Positions 32,250-44,715 of a DNA stretch of 64,000 nucleotides are shown here, in pieces. Positions within the stretch are counted from its first letter, which is position 1. Each line of letters starts with the position of its first letter. This stretch comes from Owenia fusiformis (lineage: Eukaryota; Annelida; Polychaeta; Sabellida; Oweniidae), in the NCBI GenBank assembly GCA_903813345.2, contig CAIIXF020000003.1, forward strand, positions 33,596,159-33,660,158, written 5' to 3'. A model generated the notes under the pieces. The model did not search any database, was not told the DNA's origin, and saw only the letters and a list, made by a program, of their open reading frames with translations. A program made the position numbers and the translations under genes.

Positions 32250-34080
32250 TACAAACTTACATTCAGTGTTTAGTCGAGTCCAGTGTTAATTAACTGTTCC
32301 AAGAACTACAATTAAGCCAGACAATTGAAATTATTTTTTTATGAGTGGAATGACTTAAACTCCAATACATCTGTATCCTTAACTGTTTGTGTCTTTAGAA
32401 AGGTGGATGCTTTATAGACCTAGAAATGTTAGGAAAATGTATTTTTGCACAGTACATGGAGCGCCAGGAAATTTTAAGTCAGCCAAAAGGGCCTAAAATA
32501 AGCCTATCTGAAAATTTGGCATCAGAAGTGGAAACCTAGTGAAAATGAACAAGCAAAAATAGTCTGTTAGTTAAATTGAGTGATCGGTAAAATGCATGGA
32601 CATCTTTATGGAAACCATGCGAAGCGAGAAAAATCAAGAAACTGTATTTTTGCCTGGAAATGTTGGAAAATTTCATTCTGAAAAGGTTCCGACTCTGTAG
32701 AGAAACATTCATTGAGAAACTATAAAGTGTTTATTGAAAGATGGAGTTCAACTTCAGATGTGATGCGTTACTTGCAACAACTAGATGCTAGATATTGAAT
32801 CCACAAATCATTGAAGAGATTCCCAGTCTTAATCATCTAATATTCACAGCTTCATTTATAGTTGGCGCCAACTAACCTGTGCAGAAAGTCACAGAGGTTG
32901 TACTTTGGATATTAATATACCCAAATCTTATGATTTATCACAATTTAACATGGTAAGGTAGAATATTTTGTTGGCATATAGATAAATCACTTGATAACAT
33001 TGTGAATGTTAAATCGCACGAGTATTTGGGTGCCACTTGGAAGGTTGTTTTTGCGAGGATGTTGCGTGTTTGACGAGGATTTGTTAATGAATGGAATCTC
33101 ATTGGACAATGTGAATTTATAGTTGATGTCTGAACTTGTGGTTATAAATGTAGACCTATTGTATATGAAAATGTACAGTGAAATTAAGTTGCAGTTTTTT
33201 AGGTATTTTGTCTCCGGGAATTTCATTATAATTTCTGGTAATGATCAAAAAGAAGAAAAATGACAGAAAAATTATTTTAACTTGAAACAGCTGTTACATT
33301 TCTTGAAATACCAGGTGCGGGTGACTTTGGTATCAACCGGAAAAGTTGTCTGTTGCCTGCGTAGATTGATTTCCATTTCTTAAACACATTCTTGCTTCGA
33401 ACAAAATGTATGAATTTGAGTGGAAAGAATTAATTTATCTGAGCATGTGAAGTGTATATTGTTCAGATATTACTATTGTGTTGATGCACAGTCTAATGTA
33501 CTGGACAATAGATAAGTCTGAGGCATTAGTAATGATACCTAACATTACATATTGTCCTCATGAAGAATTCATGATTCTTAATCGCACAGATGACATTTTA
33601 AGGAATTAATTCGTTGTATATTGATTTCCCGGTGATATGGTAAATGATTATTCCGTGAAAGTTGATATTCCATGAAAGATGAGAGGTCGGTGTGACCTGA
33701 CTAGGTCGTGTCATCACATCCTGGAAATGGATGGCAAAATCGTGTTTTACAGTTACACATTGAGTCATAATATCCTTTAGTATTGATCCATCCTGGCTGC
33801 TCAATCCAATATCATCTAATTAGCATGTCTGCATATAAAACGCATAGAGGTTTCTGTAGGAATTAAAGAGATGGACCTTGTGAAAGGTGATTGCAGTTTT
33901 AAAAAATAATGAAGACTAGCTCATCTTATAGATGAAGCAACAGAGTGTATACGGGAGTAGAGATGGAAATAAAAAATCAGGATGAGGCTGAATATTTATG
34001 ATTGCACATGAATAGTGTTAAGTACATGGTAATACAATATTGGAATAGAAGAGCACATGCAAAGTATAGGCTGACACTAA
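32250..34080. other. Intergenic spacer, no gene recognised
   Basis: A+T-rich with no supported exon, repeat array or transposon end. Confidence 0.4.
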
Positions 34081-34121
34081 TGATACAAATTACTATAAAT
34101 TGTTGATATTTTATTGTCTAG

Positions 34122-34184
34122 TTACTATGATGCTGCAACTCAGGTTCTTGCAAAATATGGTGGTCCCCATTTCTATTATACTAG
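34122..34184 (+). other. Possible orphan exon
   Basis: Between tattgtctag and ctag|ggtgag lies an open stretch reading YYDAATQVLAKYGGPHFYYT. It looks protein-like and has usable splice sites on both sides, but no partner exon was found and the family is not recognised. Confidence 0.25.
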
Positions 34185-34479
34185 GGTGAGTCATTGTCAT
34201 TTTATTATCTTCTGTATGTTATTCTGGATGTTAATGTTATTACATCATGGCATATGAAAAATGTCACTATATAGAATTTGTTACACAGTAGGGTTTAGAG
34301 TTTTCTTCATTGCGAAGCATTTTGACAAATAAAGCCTCAAAAATCCATCGTTACAAAGCTTTTTTGAAAATGCTTCATAGCAATGTAATTAAGCCTAATT
34401 GTAATACTAACCAATGTTCATGCTTTGAAACAATGTGATATTTTACAAAAAATTTACCCTGCGTGCAGAGTCTAGTTAA

Positions 34480-34760
34480 ACTACACTCTGCCTAGTAGAG
34501 ACCATATTACAGTTTAGTAGCCCCGCCCCCACGACGGGTACCGGTGACAGTTTGGGTAATAAATCACTTCTGACCTACGAGCTGACCTTTCTTCCACCAG
34601 TCAGCGAGCTTGAAGAAACATACGCCAAATGCCTTCTAATTAAATATGCGCATGCCATTGGTCAATTCCTGGCTCAACGATGACGTAAGAAGGAATGACC
34701 ATATATAGAACGTCGGTCAAATTTGGCCGACGAACACTGATTGGCGCGGTGAGTCCACAG
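34480..34760 (+). promoter_or_regulatory. Candidate TATA promoter with CRE and CCAAT words
   Basis: This G+C-richer island contains gccccgcccc (about 34520), cattggtc (34658), TGACGTAA (34681-34688), a TATA box (atatatagaa, 34701-34710), gattggcgcg and a splice donor cgcg|gtgagt at 34748/34749. The layout gives a start near 34731 and a very short noncoding first exon. The next plus-strand gene is the UNC93-type gene, whose coding exon is preceded by an acceptor at 40574. Confidence 0.45.
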
Positions 34761-35159
34761 GTTTATTTTAGTTTGAAAGAGTGAAGACGAAGCTCTCTTT
34801 TAAGAAGTGAAGTCAAACGAATGCAAAGGGTACAAAAAATTGAGCTTGGCAGCTACTTCAAAAATTCCGTGACTGCAGTTTCAATTTCATGTAGCTAGAT
34901 TGTAATGGATGTTTTCTCATCAAAATCAAACTCTTGAAAAGGATAATGCAATAAAATTGTTAGCCTGAAAACATCTAATTTTGGTATTAACCATATGTTT
35001 GATCTTATTACACAAATGGATTGGGGGGAAATCTGATATGAAAAAAATATTGTTTTTGAAGTAAATGGCTTGGAATAAGTCACCAGTGAGATATTATGAT
35101 CATGGTCTCTCCAGTTGAAAATGATTTCATTTGAAATAACTAAAATCAGTAAAAGCTGT

Positions 35160-35300
35160 CAAGTGAACACCTCTGTAAGTGGAACACCTGCATATAAGTG
35201 GAACACCTGCATGTAAGTGGAACACCTGCATATAAGTGGAACACCTGCATATAAGTGTAACACTCCAAAGTTGTGGAACATCAGTGTGGAACATCAGTGT
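35160..35300. repeat. 19-bp tandem repeat
   Basis: Four to five copies of aagtggaacacctgcatat, followed by degenerate gtggaacatca copies. Confidence 0.8.
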
Positions 35301-35897
35301 GGACCATTTATTTTGTGGACAAGGGAATATTCCACTTACAGAGCTTGTACATAATTTTGCACTACATGTATTCTAAAGTGCTTTGTCAATTTTACATGTG
35401 ATGTTCATGATCTATATTTTGCTTCGTAATAACTCTAGACTTGAGTATTTGAACAACGCAACATATAGCTTATTTTCAGGATCTTGGGTTTTTTGTTGTG
35501 GCATTTCGGTCTTATGTCAAAATTTAAGTTTGAACATAACATTGTGTTATTTTCATGTTTAACAAAAAATTTCATTGTATATGATAATAGTGAGTCAAGG
35601 TTGTCAATGTCTAAAAGAATATTTATGATGCATTTCCAATTCCAAAGTTTGTTCCAATTTTTCAAGTTAGTAAGTTCAACAGGGTTTAATTGACAGAATA
35701 AACTTGCTTTTAATTGTCTTTTTGATATAATGAGAAGTATTTTTCTCTAGGGGTGTGAATAGTTTCATGTTTTATTTGGACTGTTATCTACGATGTTACA
35801 GATCTTGGGAATTGAAGCTGGCTTGGTTCTATAATCAAATACCAATATCTTACAGATGAATGAAAAATGATTTTCACTTAGTTGATCATCTAGTAAT

Positions 35898-36228
35898 TCA
35901 TCCATACACCCCCCCCCCCACACACACAAATGTAAGTGTATCAATTGATAATTTTACTAGAACCTGGGAAATATTGAAGACTGCTTTTCTAATCCATACA
36001 CCCCCACAAATCTATGTGTATCAATTGATAATTTTGCTAGAAACAGGGAAATATTGAAGACTGCGTTTCTAATCCATACACCCCCCACAAATCTATGTGT
36101 ATCAATTGATAATTTTGCCAGAAACAGGGAAATATTGAAAACTGCGTTTCTTATCCATACACCCCCCACAAATGTATGTGTATCAATTGATAATTTTGCC
36201 AGAAACAGGGAAATATTGAAGACTGCCC
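35898..36228. repeat. 80-92-bp tandem repeat, four copies
   Basis: Units start ccatacacccccca at about 35902, 35994, 36074 and 36154 and contain tgtatcaattgataattttg and gggaaatattgaagactg. The C run in each unit varies from 5 to 9. The open frames across it are repeat artefacts. Confidence 0.85.
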
Positions 36229-36330
36229 CTTTAAGTGTGAAGCTATAAGTGCCCCTTTAAATCTGAAGCAATAAGTGCCCTTTAAATCTGAAACTATTAG
36301 TGCCCCTTTAAGTCTGAAGTTATAATCTTT
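36225..36330. repeat. 26-bp tandem repeat, four copies
   Basis: Copies of tgcccctttaaatctgaag followed by a variable caataag-type end. It directly follows the 80-bp array. Confidence 0.75.
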
Positions 36331-37411
36331 ATCTTCATGGGAGAATAATGAAACTGAATTTATTGATGATTTACTTTACCTGTAACATTGATGTAATTAA
36401 TTTTGTCATTGGCATTTAATCATCTGGATATTATTGTTGGGTAACTGTAAGTACAACTTTGATATTGAACACTGATTCTGAATTTTGACAGTAAGGGATG
36501 AGATGTATAGTCCAATTTTACTCCAAAAATCTAGAAATCGGGGACATTGTTATAAAAAATCATGGATCATGGCTTTTTGTTGTCAAAAACAATTATGTAT
36601 GGCGATATTTAAAAATCGGCAGTCTGGGATTATATTGTGTATCTGATTCCTTCTCCTAATGAAATATGAAATGAAGGGAGAACACATATTTTTCTCATGA
36701 AAACGGTCCAACAAAAATGAAGGCAGTCTTCGTTGTTTGAATGATTTGTTTTTCCATCAATATTATTGGTATATTCATGTTTGTTGTTAAAACAATGTAA
36801 ACATAAAAAACAATATTTTCTTAAGGCAGCTTTCCAAAGACAAAGCCTGGGAGAATTGGAAAAACCGAAGTTCCAATGAATTATGGAGTTTACATTCAAA
36901 ACAGATAATGGAAACAGTTCTATAAGAAGGTCCTCTTTGAATTATTTCTCACCAAGGGGGTATCTGTTATTATAAAATGAAAAAAAAAACACATTATTGA
37001 TTCCCATGTTAACTGTTTGAAAAATGAGATCTGTGGAGATTGAATTCAGCCGTTAACCTGATTGATTGGTAATTTTCAAACTATCAAATATTTTATTTAT
37101 CGCATTTTCTCTCTTTTGAGACATACAAAGCTCTATTATACATCAATATTTTTATTTAGTAGGATATTTTATATAAATCCAATGTAGAATAATGATACTT
37201 TAATGTGAAAATGCTTAGGAATCTGAATGTTAACATGCTATTTATTGCTCTTGATGCAAAAACTTGAACTGGGAGCAATTCTAACTGATATACGAGAATC
37301 TAAAACATTTTTTCCAAATTATTTATGCCATGTTTTGTATTTTTCAAGAGGTTATATGATTTCACAAAACTTTTGGAGCATATCAAAGAATTTATATTTT
37401 TTTGCGTAAAA

Positions 37412-37857
37412 TGTCTCAACACTCAACTTTGCCTCAATACTCAACTTTGCCTCAACACTCAACTTTGTCTCAACACCAACTTTGTCTCAACACTCAACTT
37501 TGCCTCAAAACTCAACTTTGTCTCAACACTCAACTTTGCCTCAACACTCAACTTTGCCTCAACACTCAACTTTGTCTCAACACTCAACTTTGCCTCAAAA
37601 CTCAACTTTGTATCAACACTCAACTTTGCCTCAACACTCAACTTTGCCTCAATACTCAACTTTGCCTCAATACTCAACTTTGACTCAAAACTCAACTTTG
37701 CCCCAACTCTCAACTTTACCTCAACACTCAACTTTGCCTCAATACTCAACTTTGACTCAACACTCAACTTTGCCTCAACACTCAACTTTGCCTCAATACT
37801 CAACTTTGCCTCAATACTCAACTTTGCCTCAACAATCAACTTTGCCTCAACACTCAT
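37412..37857. repeat. 18-bp minisatellite, about 25 copies
   Basis: The unit is ctcaactttgcctcaaca with variants (tgtctcaa, tgactcaa, caatactc). Because 18 is divisible by three and the unit has no stop in several frames, long repetitive open frames appear on both strands. There is no sign that any is a gene. Confidence 0.93.
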
Positions 37858-37899
37858 TCATTGATCATTTCTTTTTTACATTGATGACTCAATGAGATA

Positions 37900-38799
37900 A
37901 TTGTGTTTTAATGATCATATTCCTTTGTTACTTTCATCACATTAAGTTCTGGCATTTGTTGCAAATATTGACTAGTAAACCACAAATAACCGTATTAATC
38001 TATAGATCATACTGCTAATTCAATTTATATTAATATCCTAGGACAGATTCAATCAGTTGATGGACAATCAACCTGATTGCTCCTATTTGTCCTGTACCAT
38101 TTAATTAAGGGACATAACATTGAATATTGGAGGGCTAAAGGGACAGGTCAACTGGTCAATATACGTATGTGTCTACAAATATGATGAATAGCATTTTGGG
38201 AGGGGGTAAAGCTAGTTCATTACATTTTATGAGGGAACATTGACTTTTAAAAGAAACTTTAATTTGTGTAAAATCAATACTCATAAATCAAATGTAAGTA
38301 AATGTTGAGGAACAAACTACAAACTCTAGTTTTTCATCTAAACAAAACTTAATTATTTTCATTCAAAATTCAGACTGGAAAATTTTCTCTGAAGTACAGT
38401 CTTAAAGGATTTAATGTTCTGCCCCTAAACAATGTTACATCAACTAATTATAAGGTGCTTGTATGTGCAACTCTTGAAAATTGATTGTTTTCGCAAATTC
38501 ATTTCCATGGGGATCTCTTCAATTAATCTAGCGTGACTCAGTATTTGCCTCAAATAGCATTAGGTAACGTTTGTGGCATCAGTGTGATATTCACAAAGTA
38601 ATTATTCTGGCAGGGGACTTTAATTTTCTCTCTCTATGATTGATAACTTATTTTAGTCCCACGTTCAACTCTCGCCTGCGGTCCACACAGTGCAATCTCC
38701 TAGCGATTTTCTTCTTTATTAAACAGCATGAATCTATTTGGTATGTTATTGTATAGAAAATGTGAATCAGTCATTATTTTGATTGTTTGTGATTGTAGG
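37900..38799. other. Intergenic spacer, no gene recognised
   Basis: Nothing beyond simple A+T-rich sequence was found. Confidence 0.4.
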
Positions 38800-38803
38800 T
38801 TAA

Positions 38804-39635
38804 CACAGGCTGGTATCGAAAGATTTGTCCGCTGTGACGGAGCATGCTATTTTTCATAAAAACATTAAGAATGCTTCACGATTTATTTTTTTACTCATAT
38901 GTTTCGTTATATCAAAGATAATTACTTACTCCATGCAATGGATATATCATTTGCGTGTAACCTTCACTTCTGTTTGAAGTCCAATAACGCTAGGAGTAAA
39001 ATCTATTGAAAACGGCGCCAGAGTATCAAACTCTAAAATGTACCATTTCTTTTTTAACTTTTTAATGGCATGATATAGTGACACGATAATATTAACATAT
39101 GTTTAAAGCATAACTCTGAATGTATTAATGAGATATTAATGCATTGGGTCTTTTTAGTTTCTTTAATAAAAAATAATATTAATATTTTTTGTCTGCTGTG
39201 ACGGAGCATTTTCACAGTTCACATTTGCAACTGCTCTGTCACAGCGGACAAAAAAATTAAACATTATTTTTTATAAAAGAATTAAAAAGACCAAATACAT
39301 CAACATCTCATTTATACATTCATAGTTATGCTGAAACCATGTGTAAATATTATCGTGTCACTATATCGTGCCATTAGAAAGTTAAACAAGAAATGGTACA
39401 TTTTGAAGTATGATACTCCGGCGCCATTTTCAATAGCTTCTCTTCCCAGCGTAATTGGACTTCAAACAGAAGTGAAAGTTACCCGCAAATGATATATCTA
39501 TTGCATGGAGTAAGTAATTTTGTGTGGTATAACGAAACATATGAGTTAAAAAATAAATCGGGAAGTATTCTTGGTGTTTTTATGAAAAATAGCATGCTCC
39601 GTCACAGCTGACAAATATTTGATATCAGCCTGTGG
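38804..39635. mobile_element. 832-bp near-perfect palindrome flanked by TTAA
   Basis: Left end cacaggctggtatcgaaag and right end (inverted) ccacaggctgatatcaaat, flanked by TTAA (38800-38803 and 39636-39639). The arms match for about 390 bp each and meet at about 39220. The word 'gctgtgacggagca' occurs near both ends and again at the centre. No coding capacity. The TTAA target fits a Kolobok- or piggyBac-type foldback MITE. Confidence 0.88.
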
Positions 39636-39639
39636 TTAA

Positions 39640-40574
39640 AGGTGCAACAAATATCTGGTTCAAGTTGAGGTAACCTATAACTCATGATAATCTATTGGCA
39701 AAATTTCAAAAACTAAATAATGGATATGTATGAATTTGGGCATTTCTGCATCTTAAATCTTTCATAACTTGCATTATTAATCAAATATCTCAATTCTTTT
39801 TATTTCAAATAATAAAATTAGAGTGTAAGAGAAACAGGGGCATGTTTTTTTAAATTGCTTCTAATATTTCAGCTTTCTCTTTGCTGCCACTTTATCATTA
39901 TGTTATTTAATTTTACTTTTTCACAGATTTAATTTTACTTTTTCACAGATGACTTTTATTCATATAGTTACTTCAGAATTAAAACAAACTATAGAGATCT
40001 AAATGATCAGAACCACATAATATTAAATAAGCCACAGGCTTCAATTTCTTTTTAGATTGCCTGTTAATGACGATCATGATGGATAGCTGCAATGATAACG
40101 ATCAACCAAATGTCTAAGATAATTACTGAGATTTTTTGTTGTTATAGCAATGGATGGAATTAGGCAGATCTCATCACACATGAATCAACATTTGAACATT
40201 AGAGCCATGAAATAGATTGGGTTCACTTTGATACCCTTTGAAAGAGATAGACCTCATCTTCACTCTGCAAATTAGAGATAACTCTTTAATCAAGCCAATA
40301 TCCAATCAGAATATGTCGTCAGAAAATCATGATACATTTTCTGCCTGAAGTACCAAACTTTCATATCACATTTAAAACCCTATAGAATCTCATGAAGTTA
40401 CAACTGTGATTCTATATAAATTAAAGAAAAAATCAACTATTTAAAATCAAATGTGATAGTCAGAGGAGAGTTTGACGAGCTGTTAGGATCCAGGGTAAAT
40501 TGATTTTCTCATACTGGAGACAGTTCAAAGTATGGTTTAATATCACCTGCTCAAATTGGTCTGATTATATACAG
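39640..40574. other. Spacer or 5' intron of the UNC93-type gene
   Basis: A 26-base direct repeat (ttaattttactttttcacag twice, about 39908-39948) is seen. An AG at 40573-40574 (gattatatacag) could be the acceptor that joins an upstream noncoding exon to the first coding exon. Confidence 0.35.
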
Positions 40575-40626
40575 ACAAATTGGAGGATTGAACACACAAA
40601 ATATACAAGTGGTAATAAGTAACACC

Positions 40627-41619
40627 ATGGAAACTAATTGTGTAACCATAGCAACAGAAAAAATGGAGTCAAACGCAATGCAGAACAGACTTAGAAGACG
40701 ATACATTAGGAATATAATGGTATTGAGTGTGGGATGCATGTTGACCACGATGCCCATATTTGGACTGAGGAATCTTCAAAGTACACTCAATGCCAAAAAC
40801 AATGTAGGAATTATCTCACTTTGTCTCATGTACGCATCACTTGCAATTGGATACTTAATTGTAGCAGCTATCAGTCAGAAAATGGACATCAAGCGGGCAA
40901 TTGTGACCTCCATGGTCATACTCCTGGCCTACCCTGTGGCTAATATGTACCCCTTCAATTATATTCTCTACCCTGTGTCATGTTTGGTAGGATTAGCTTC
41001 AGCACTATTATGGGTCTGCAAAACGACCTATATTTCCAGTACAGCTATTGTTTACGCTGTAGCAACGGGGAAACACATAGACAATGTGGTGTGTGTTTTT
41101 AACGCAGGATTCAATGTAGGATACGGCATTCTATTCCAATGTGGTCGCATAATGTCCAACCTTCTATCAAGCATTGTACTTAGTTTCTCAATGCAATTTC
41201 CATTGAACAAATCCGATGACTATTTACTACTAAACTGGGTTCCTGTTGCTATGGAAACAGACAATGAAACCATAGTGACCAATACAACATTCAACAGTTT
41301 TGACTACAGTCTGACATGTCCTATTAATGTAACATATCTGAACAACATTACTGAATATACCCACCAATACTCAATGAGACTATCATTCACTGTAGAGGCC
41401 CTGCAAGTGCTCTACCTGACATGTTCTTTGATAGGAATCATTCTCACTATGTGCTGTTTGGATAAACTTGATATGGTCTTCAACAGGTCCAAAGTTGGCC
41501 TGAAACAACAGCTAAAGGCAATATTTAGTCACCTTGGCAACAGATGGATGTTGTTATTGACGACAATTATGTTTTATCTTGGGGCACAAGAGGCATATCT
41601 ATTTGGAACTTTCACAAAG
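40627..41619 (+). CDS. UNC93A: UNC93-type gene, coding exon 1
   Basis: It encodes residues 1-331 and ends at ACAAAG|GTTTGG. It holds about seven hydrophobic segments, the glycosylated loop, and a hydrophilic segment with KLDMVFNRSKVGLKQQLKA before FYLGAQEAYLFGTFTK, the counterpart of LYSGLQQGFLSSEYTR in UNC93A. Confidence 0.9.
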
Positions 41620-42998
41620 GTTTGGTCTTTTTTCAGATATACGTAGATCATCCAATATGTATTTCTTAAACAATACAACTTGTCTGAACTGTCTTTAATC
41701 CAATGATAGTTTTATATAAAGAAATATGCAATTTTTAAATTGAACCTTGACAATTTATGCCGATTAACTTCAATGTCTCACTAATTTAAAATCTGACAGC
41801 ATTTTTTTTATTTACTTTTCATATTTTATATATAATGCTTTGTGTTTGTCAGTATATTACAGGGAAATTGTGTTTTAGGATGGCATAAGTTGTTCAATGG
41901 GAAGTCACATGGTTGGTTTCTACATGGCAACCTACATCATCTTGGAGATTGTTGCTATGTCAGTGAGTCAGCCCTTGGAGTCAATGTTTGGTGATGCTGC
42001 CATAACAACCCTAGGTAAGAATAATAAAGTAACAACAGGCTCAATCAAGATGTTCATCCTAAAAGGCCTATGTGTGGCAATTAATATGTTATAAAGGAGC
42101 AATATGAAACTTGTTTTTCAAAAAATGTAGAGGTTTGTTGACAAAAAATGTAGAGGTTTGTTGAACAATATATAGCAACAGAAAATTCGAAGTATCATTG
42201 AACGATATAATAAGAAATAGAATATGGACTCTTAATGCCAATTCTGTTTAATTACATACCTTGGAAACTTATTTTATATCAGTTGTAATCATGTTGACAT
42301 TTCCTTATCCTGAGAAGTTGGAATCAACTTTTAATTAATAGAGTCATCAACTTAGTATTTGTATAAACAATCACCGACATATTTCTCTCTACATTATTTA
42401 AATATGTTTTCTTCAATATATTGATCTATTATTCTTCACTTGTCTCCAGGCATAATTTGCCAGATTTCCACATTAACTTGGCTGTTGCTATGGCATTCGG
42501 TGGCTGATATTGTCATGGTGATGTTTGGTCTTGTGGCACTATGGGGATTCACCAATGGCATTTGGTTGACCAAACTAACAGGTAATAATTACTTGTAGAA
42601 AACATGCAAAGTATTTCAATTATGATACCATACTTCATTAATCATGAATTATCATCTGATCTCAAATACAATATCTCCCCAAAAATCCGTGATAAGCTGC
42701 AAATTGGTGAAGTTTTCACATTTCAAGGTTTCTTAATATGTAAGGCAATGGGAAAATGTGATTTAATTTCTTTCCAGGAATGTCCAGTAAGATGTTTCCC
42801 AAGGACCGCTGGGCCACACTGACGCTGCTACGTCTGGTTGAGGGTCTAGGGCTATGTACTGGATTCTCATTCTCTTATGCCTTTGTGCCAGAGACGCAGC
42901 TCTACATTCTGGGAGGACTGTTACTACCAGCCTCTGTTGCATTTGTCACTGTTAATTTCTATAAGATTCCTAATGCAGAGCGAATGACATTAGTCTGA
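40627..42998 (+). CDS. UNC93A: UNC93-type major-facilitator membrane protein, 4 exons
   Basis: Exons are 40627-41619, 41879-42014, 42450-42581 and 42778-42998: 1482 nt, 493 aa plus TGA, phases consistent. UNC93 proteins are multi-pass relatives of the major facilitator superfamily; relatives regulate potassium channels (worm unc-93) or traffic Toll-like receptors (UNC93B1). After a basic Arg-rich stretch (residues 21-28) comes the first membrane segment and GLRNLQSTL (46-54), the counterpart of GLQSLQSSL in UNC93A. A loop after the fifth or sixth segment has five N-glycosylation sequons (NKS, NET, NTT, NVT, NIT). The C-terminal half has LWGFTNGIW and RLVEGLGLCTGFSFSYAF, matching GLWGVADAVW and RLWEALGFVIAFGYSMF. 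The first ATG of the exon (40627) is chosen; an upstream in-frame TTG is ignored. Closest remembered relative is UNC93A, so the symbol is approximate. Confidence 0.9.
41879..42014 (+). CDS. UNC93A: UNC93-type gene, coding exon 2
   Basis: It follows tgttttag and reads DGISCSMGSHMVGFYMATYI, then ILEIVAMSVSQPLES. It is one membrane segment plus a loop. Donor ctag|gtaaga. Confidence 0.88.
42450..42581 (+). CDS. UNC93A: UNC93-type gene, coding exon 3
   Basis: It follows tgtctccag and reads IICQISTLTWLLLWHSVADI, then VMVMFGLVALWGFTNGIWLT. Two membrane segments. Donor acag|gtaata. Confidence 0.88.
42778..42998 (+). CDS. UNC93A: UNC93-type gene, coding exon 4
   Basis: It follows tttccag and reads MSSKMFPKDRWATLTLLRLV, then EGLGLCTGFSFSYAFVPE and the last membrane segment, ending NAERMTLV. 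The C-terminal tail is shorter than in mammals. Confidence 0.9.
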
Positions 42999-43294
42999 CA
43001 AAATACTTTTACTGCAATACCATTATTCTGGCAAAAACTTTCCAAAGGATTGTCATAAGTTTTTACAAAATTCACTTTTCCCAGTTCTGCCAAAAGTTGG
43101 TATAAATATGCCAATTTTCTTGATCACTCAATATGGTACAGGCATGTTTTTAAGTGGGTGAAAACCTATTTTCAATATTTAAAGTGGGTGTAGTGTCCAC
43201 ATGCCCTTAAGTACCAGGGAGATCTCTGGCAGAGTTAAAATATCTGTACATATTATCCTATTTTCACATCTGATTGATGTCTGACAGACACATA

Positions 43295-44383
43295 CAGGGT
43301 GGGCCAATAAAAATTGGAACATTTTTCTATTTATTCAATTGTCTTTATTTCTGCAGTTCAATACACAAAAATTTAGATAATGGTAAAATGTTAAAGAAAT
43401 ATGAATGTTTGATTATTTTTGGCTTGTCATGGTCATGATCTGTATTCTGCATGGGTCATGAAAAATTTCCAAATTTTCTCTGCTTGAAACATCACTGCTG
43501 AAATTAAAACACAGTATCTTTTATACCATGTGACATGTACCCTTCAAATGGTGTAAACACAATTTCCATCAATTAAAACATATGAAGTTATCTCTAAAAG
43601 AAGTAAGACGTGCCTCTCTTGGATAATATAGCTTTATTGACTTCAATTTTTTTTCAAAACTCACACAATATGTCTCAAAACCTGTCATTTAAGCCATGTA
43701 TGACTGTCAAATGCAGCTCAGATGGATCTTTAGGGTGGGCGGTGGTTCAGGAAACCCTTACGTTAAGTAAATAAATTGGAACAGTTTTCCATCTATTGTT
43801 ACATTTTTGATAATCATGTATTATCCTCAATAGTTTAGGAAATTGAAAAACAATTTATTGTCACAATCTTGTGTAAATATGAATATACAAGCTCAACATT
43901 TAATTACTGAACATGTCCTCTACCCACCTGAACAATCAGTCTGAGCTGTATTTGACAGTCATTCATGCCTTAAATGATAAGTTTGGGACATATTGTGCCA
44001 GTTTCGAAAAAACTGAGGTCAGTTAAGCTATATTATTCAAGGGAGACATGTCTAGCTTCTCCTAGAGATAACTACATTTGTTTTGATTGATGGAAATTGT
44101 GTTGAAACCATTTGAAGGGCATATATTGTTTGGTATGAGATGCTGTATTTTCAGCAATGATGTCTCAAGCAGAGAAAATTTGGAATTTTTTCATGACGCA
44201 CGCAGTATACAGATCATGACCACGACAAGCCAAAAATAATCATACATACATGTACATATTTTTATCTTTAACATTTTCACAAATAATCATTTTACCATTA
44301 TCTGAATTTTTGTGGACTGAACTGCAATAATAAAGAAAATTGAATAAATAGAAAAATGTTCCAATTTTTATTGGCCCACCCTG
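43295..44383. mobile_element. TA-flanked foldback of mariner type, 1089 bp
   Basis: The ends cagggtgggccaataaaaat and its inverted copy are flanked by TA (43293-43294 and 44384-44385). The arms stay inverted copies for about 500 bp each (for example 'tgtcaaatgcagctcaga' and 'tctgagctgtatttgaca'). No transposase frame remains. It lies about 300 bases after the UNC93-type stop codon, and its end contains an AATAAA (43304-43309). Confidence 0.9.
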
Positions 44384-44487
44384 TAGTTCCATAAACATAA
44401 CAATAATTCATGTCTATTGGTCATTTTTACTTTACATAATGTACATCAACTAGACTACATGTGCACACTCCATTTGTAATTCATAAA

Positions 44488-44715
44488 AGGGAAGTTAAGC
44501 TACACATTTTAAAGAGAACTTTTATGTGAACATGTAGAAGTAGGTCCTCTAGGGTTTAGTTCTCACCTTCATAGTATAGTGTTTACTTGCCATATTGCCA
44601 TAAAGGTTGAAGAAAAAAATTAATTAGGTCCCTGGAAAAACCAATTCAGGTCATTAAATTACATGTTCATGTAGAAGTTCTCTTAAAAACAAGTAGCTTA
44701 ACCTCCCGAATAGTA
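44488..44715. repeat. Small inverted-repeat element
   Basis: 'gggaagttaagctacacatt' near 44490 is inverted near 44695-44710 (aagtagcttaacctccc), with more pairing inside (agagaacttttatgtgaaca). A lone half of the same family is at about 59455-59500. Confidence 0.6.

Noticed and set aside
37325-37895. Open frames of 93-179 codons with repeated NTQLCL, SQHSTLPQ and SIEAKL peptides.
   Set aside because: They are by-products of an 18-bp minisatellite and occur in several frames of both strands.
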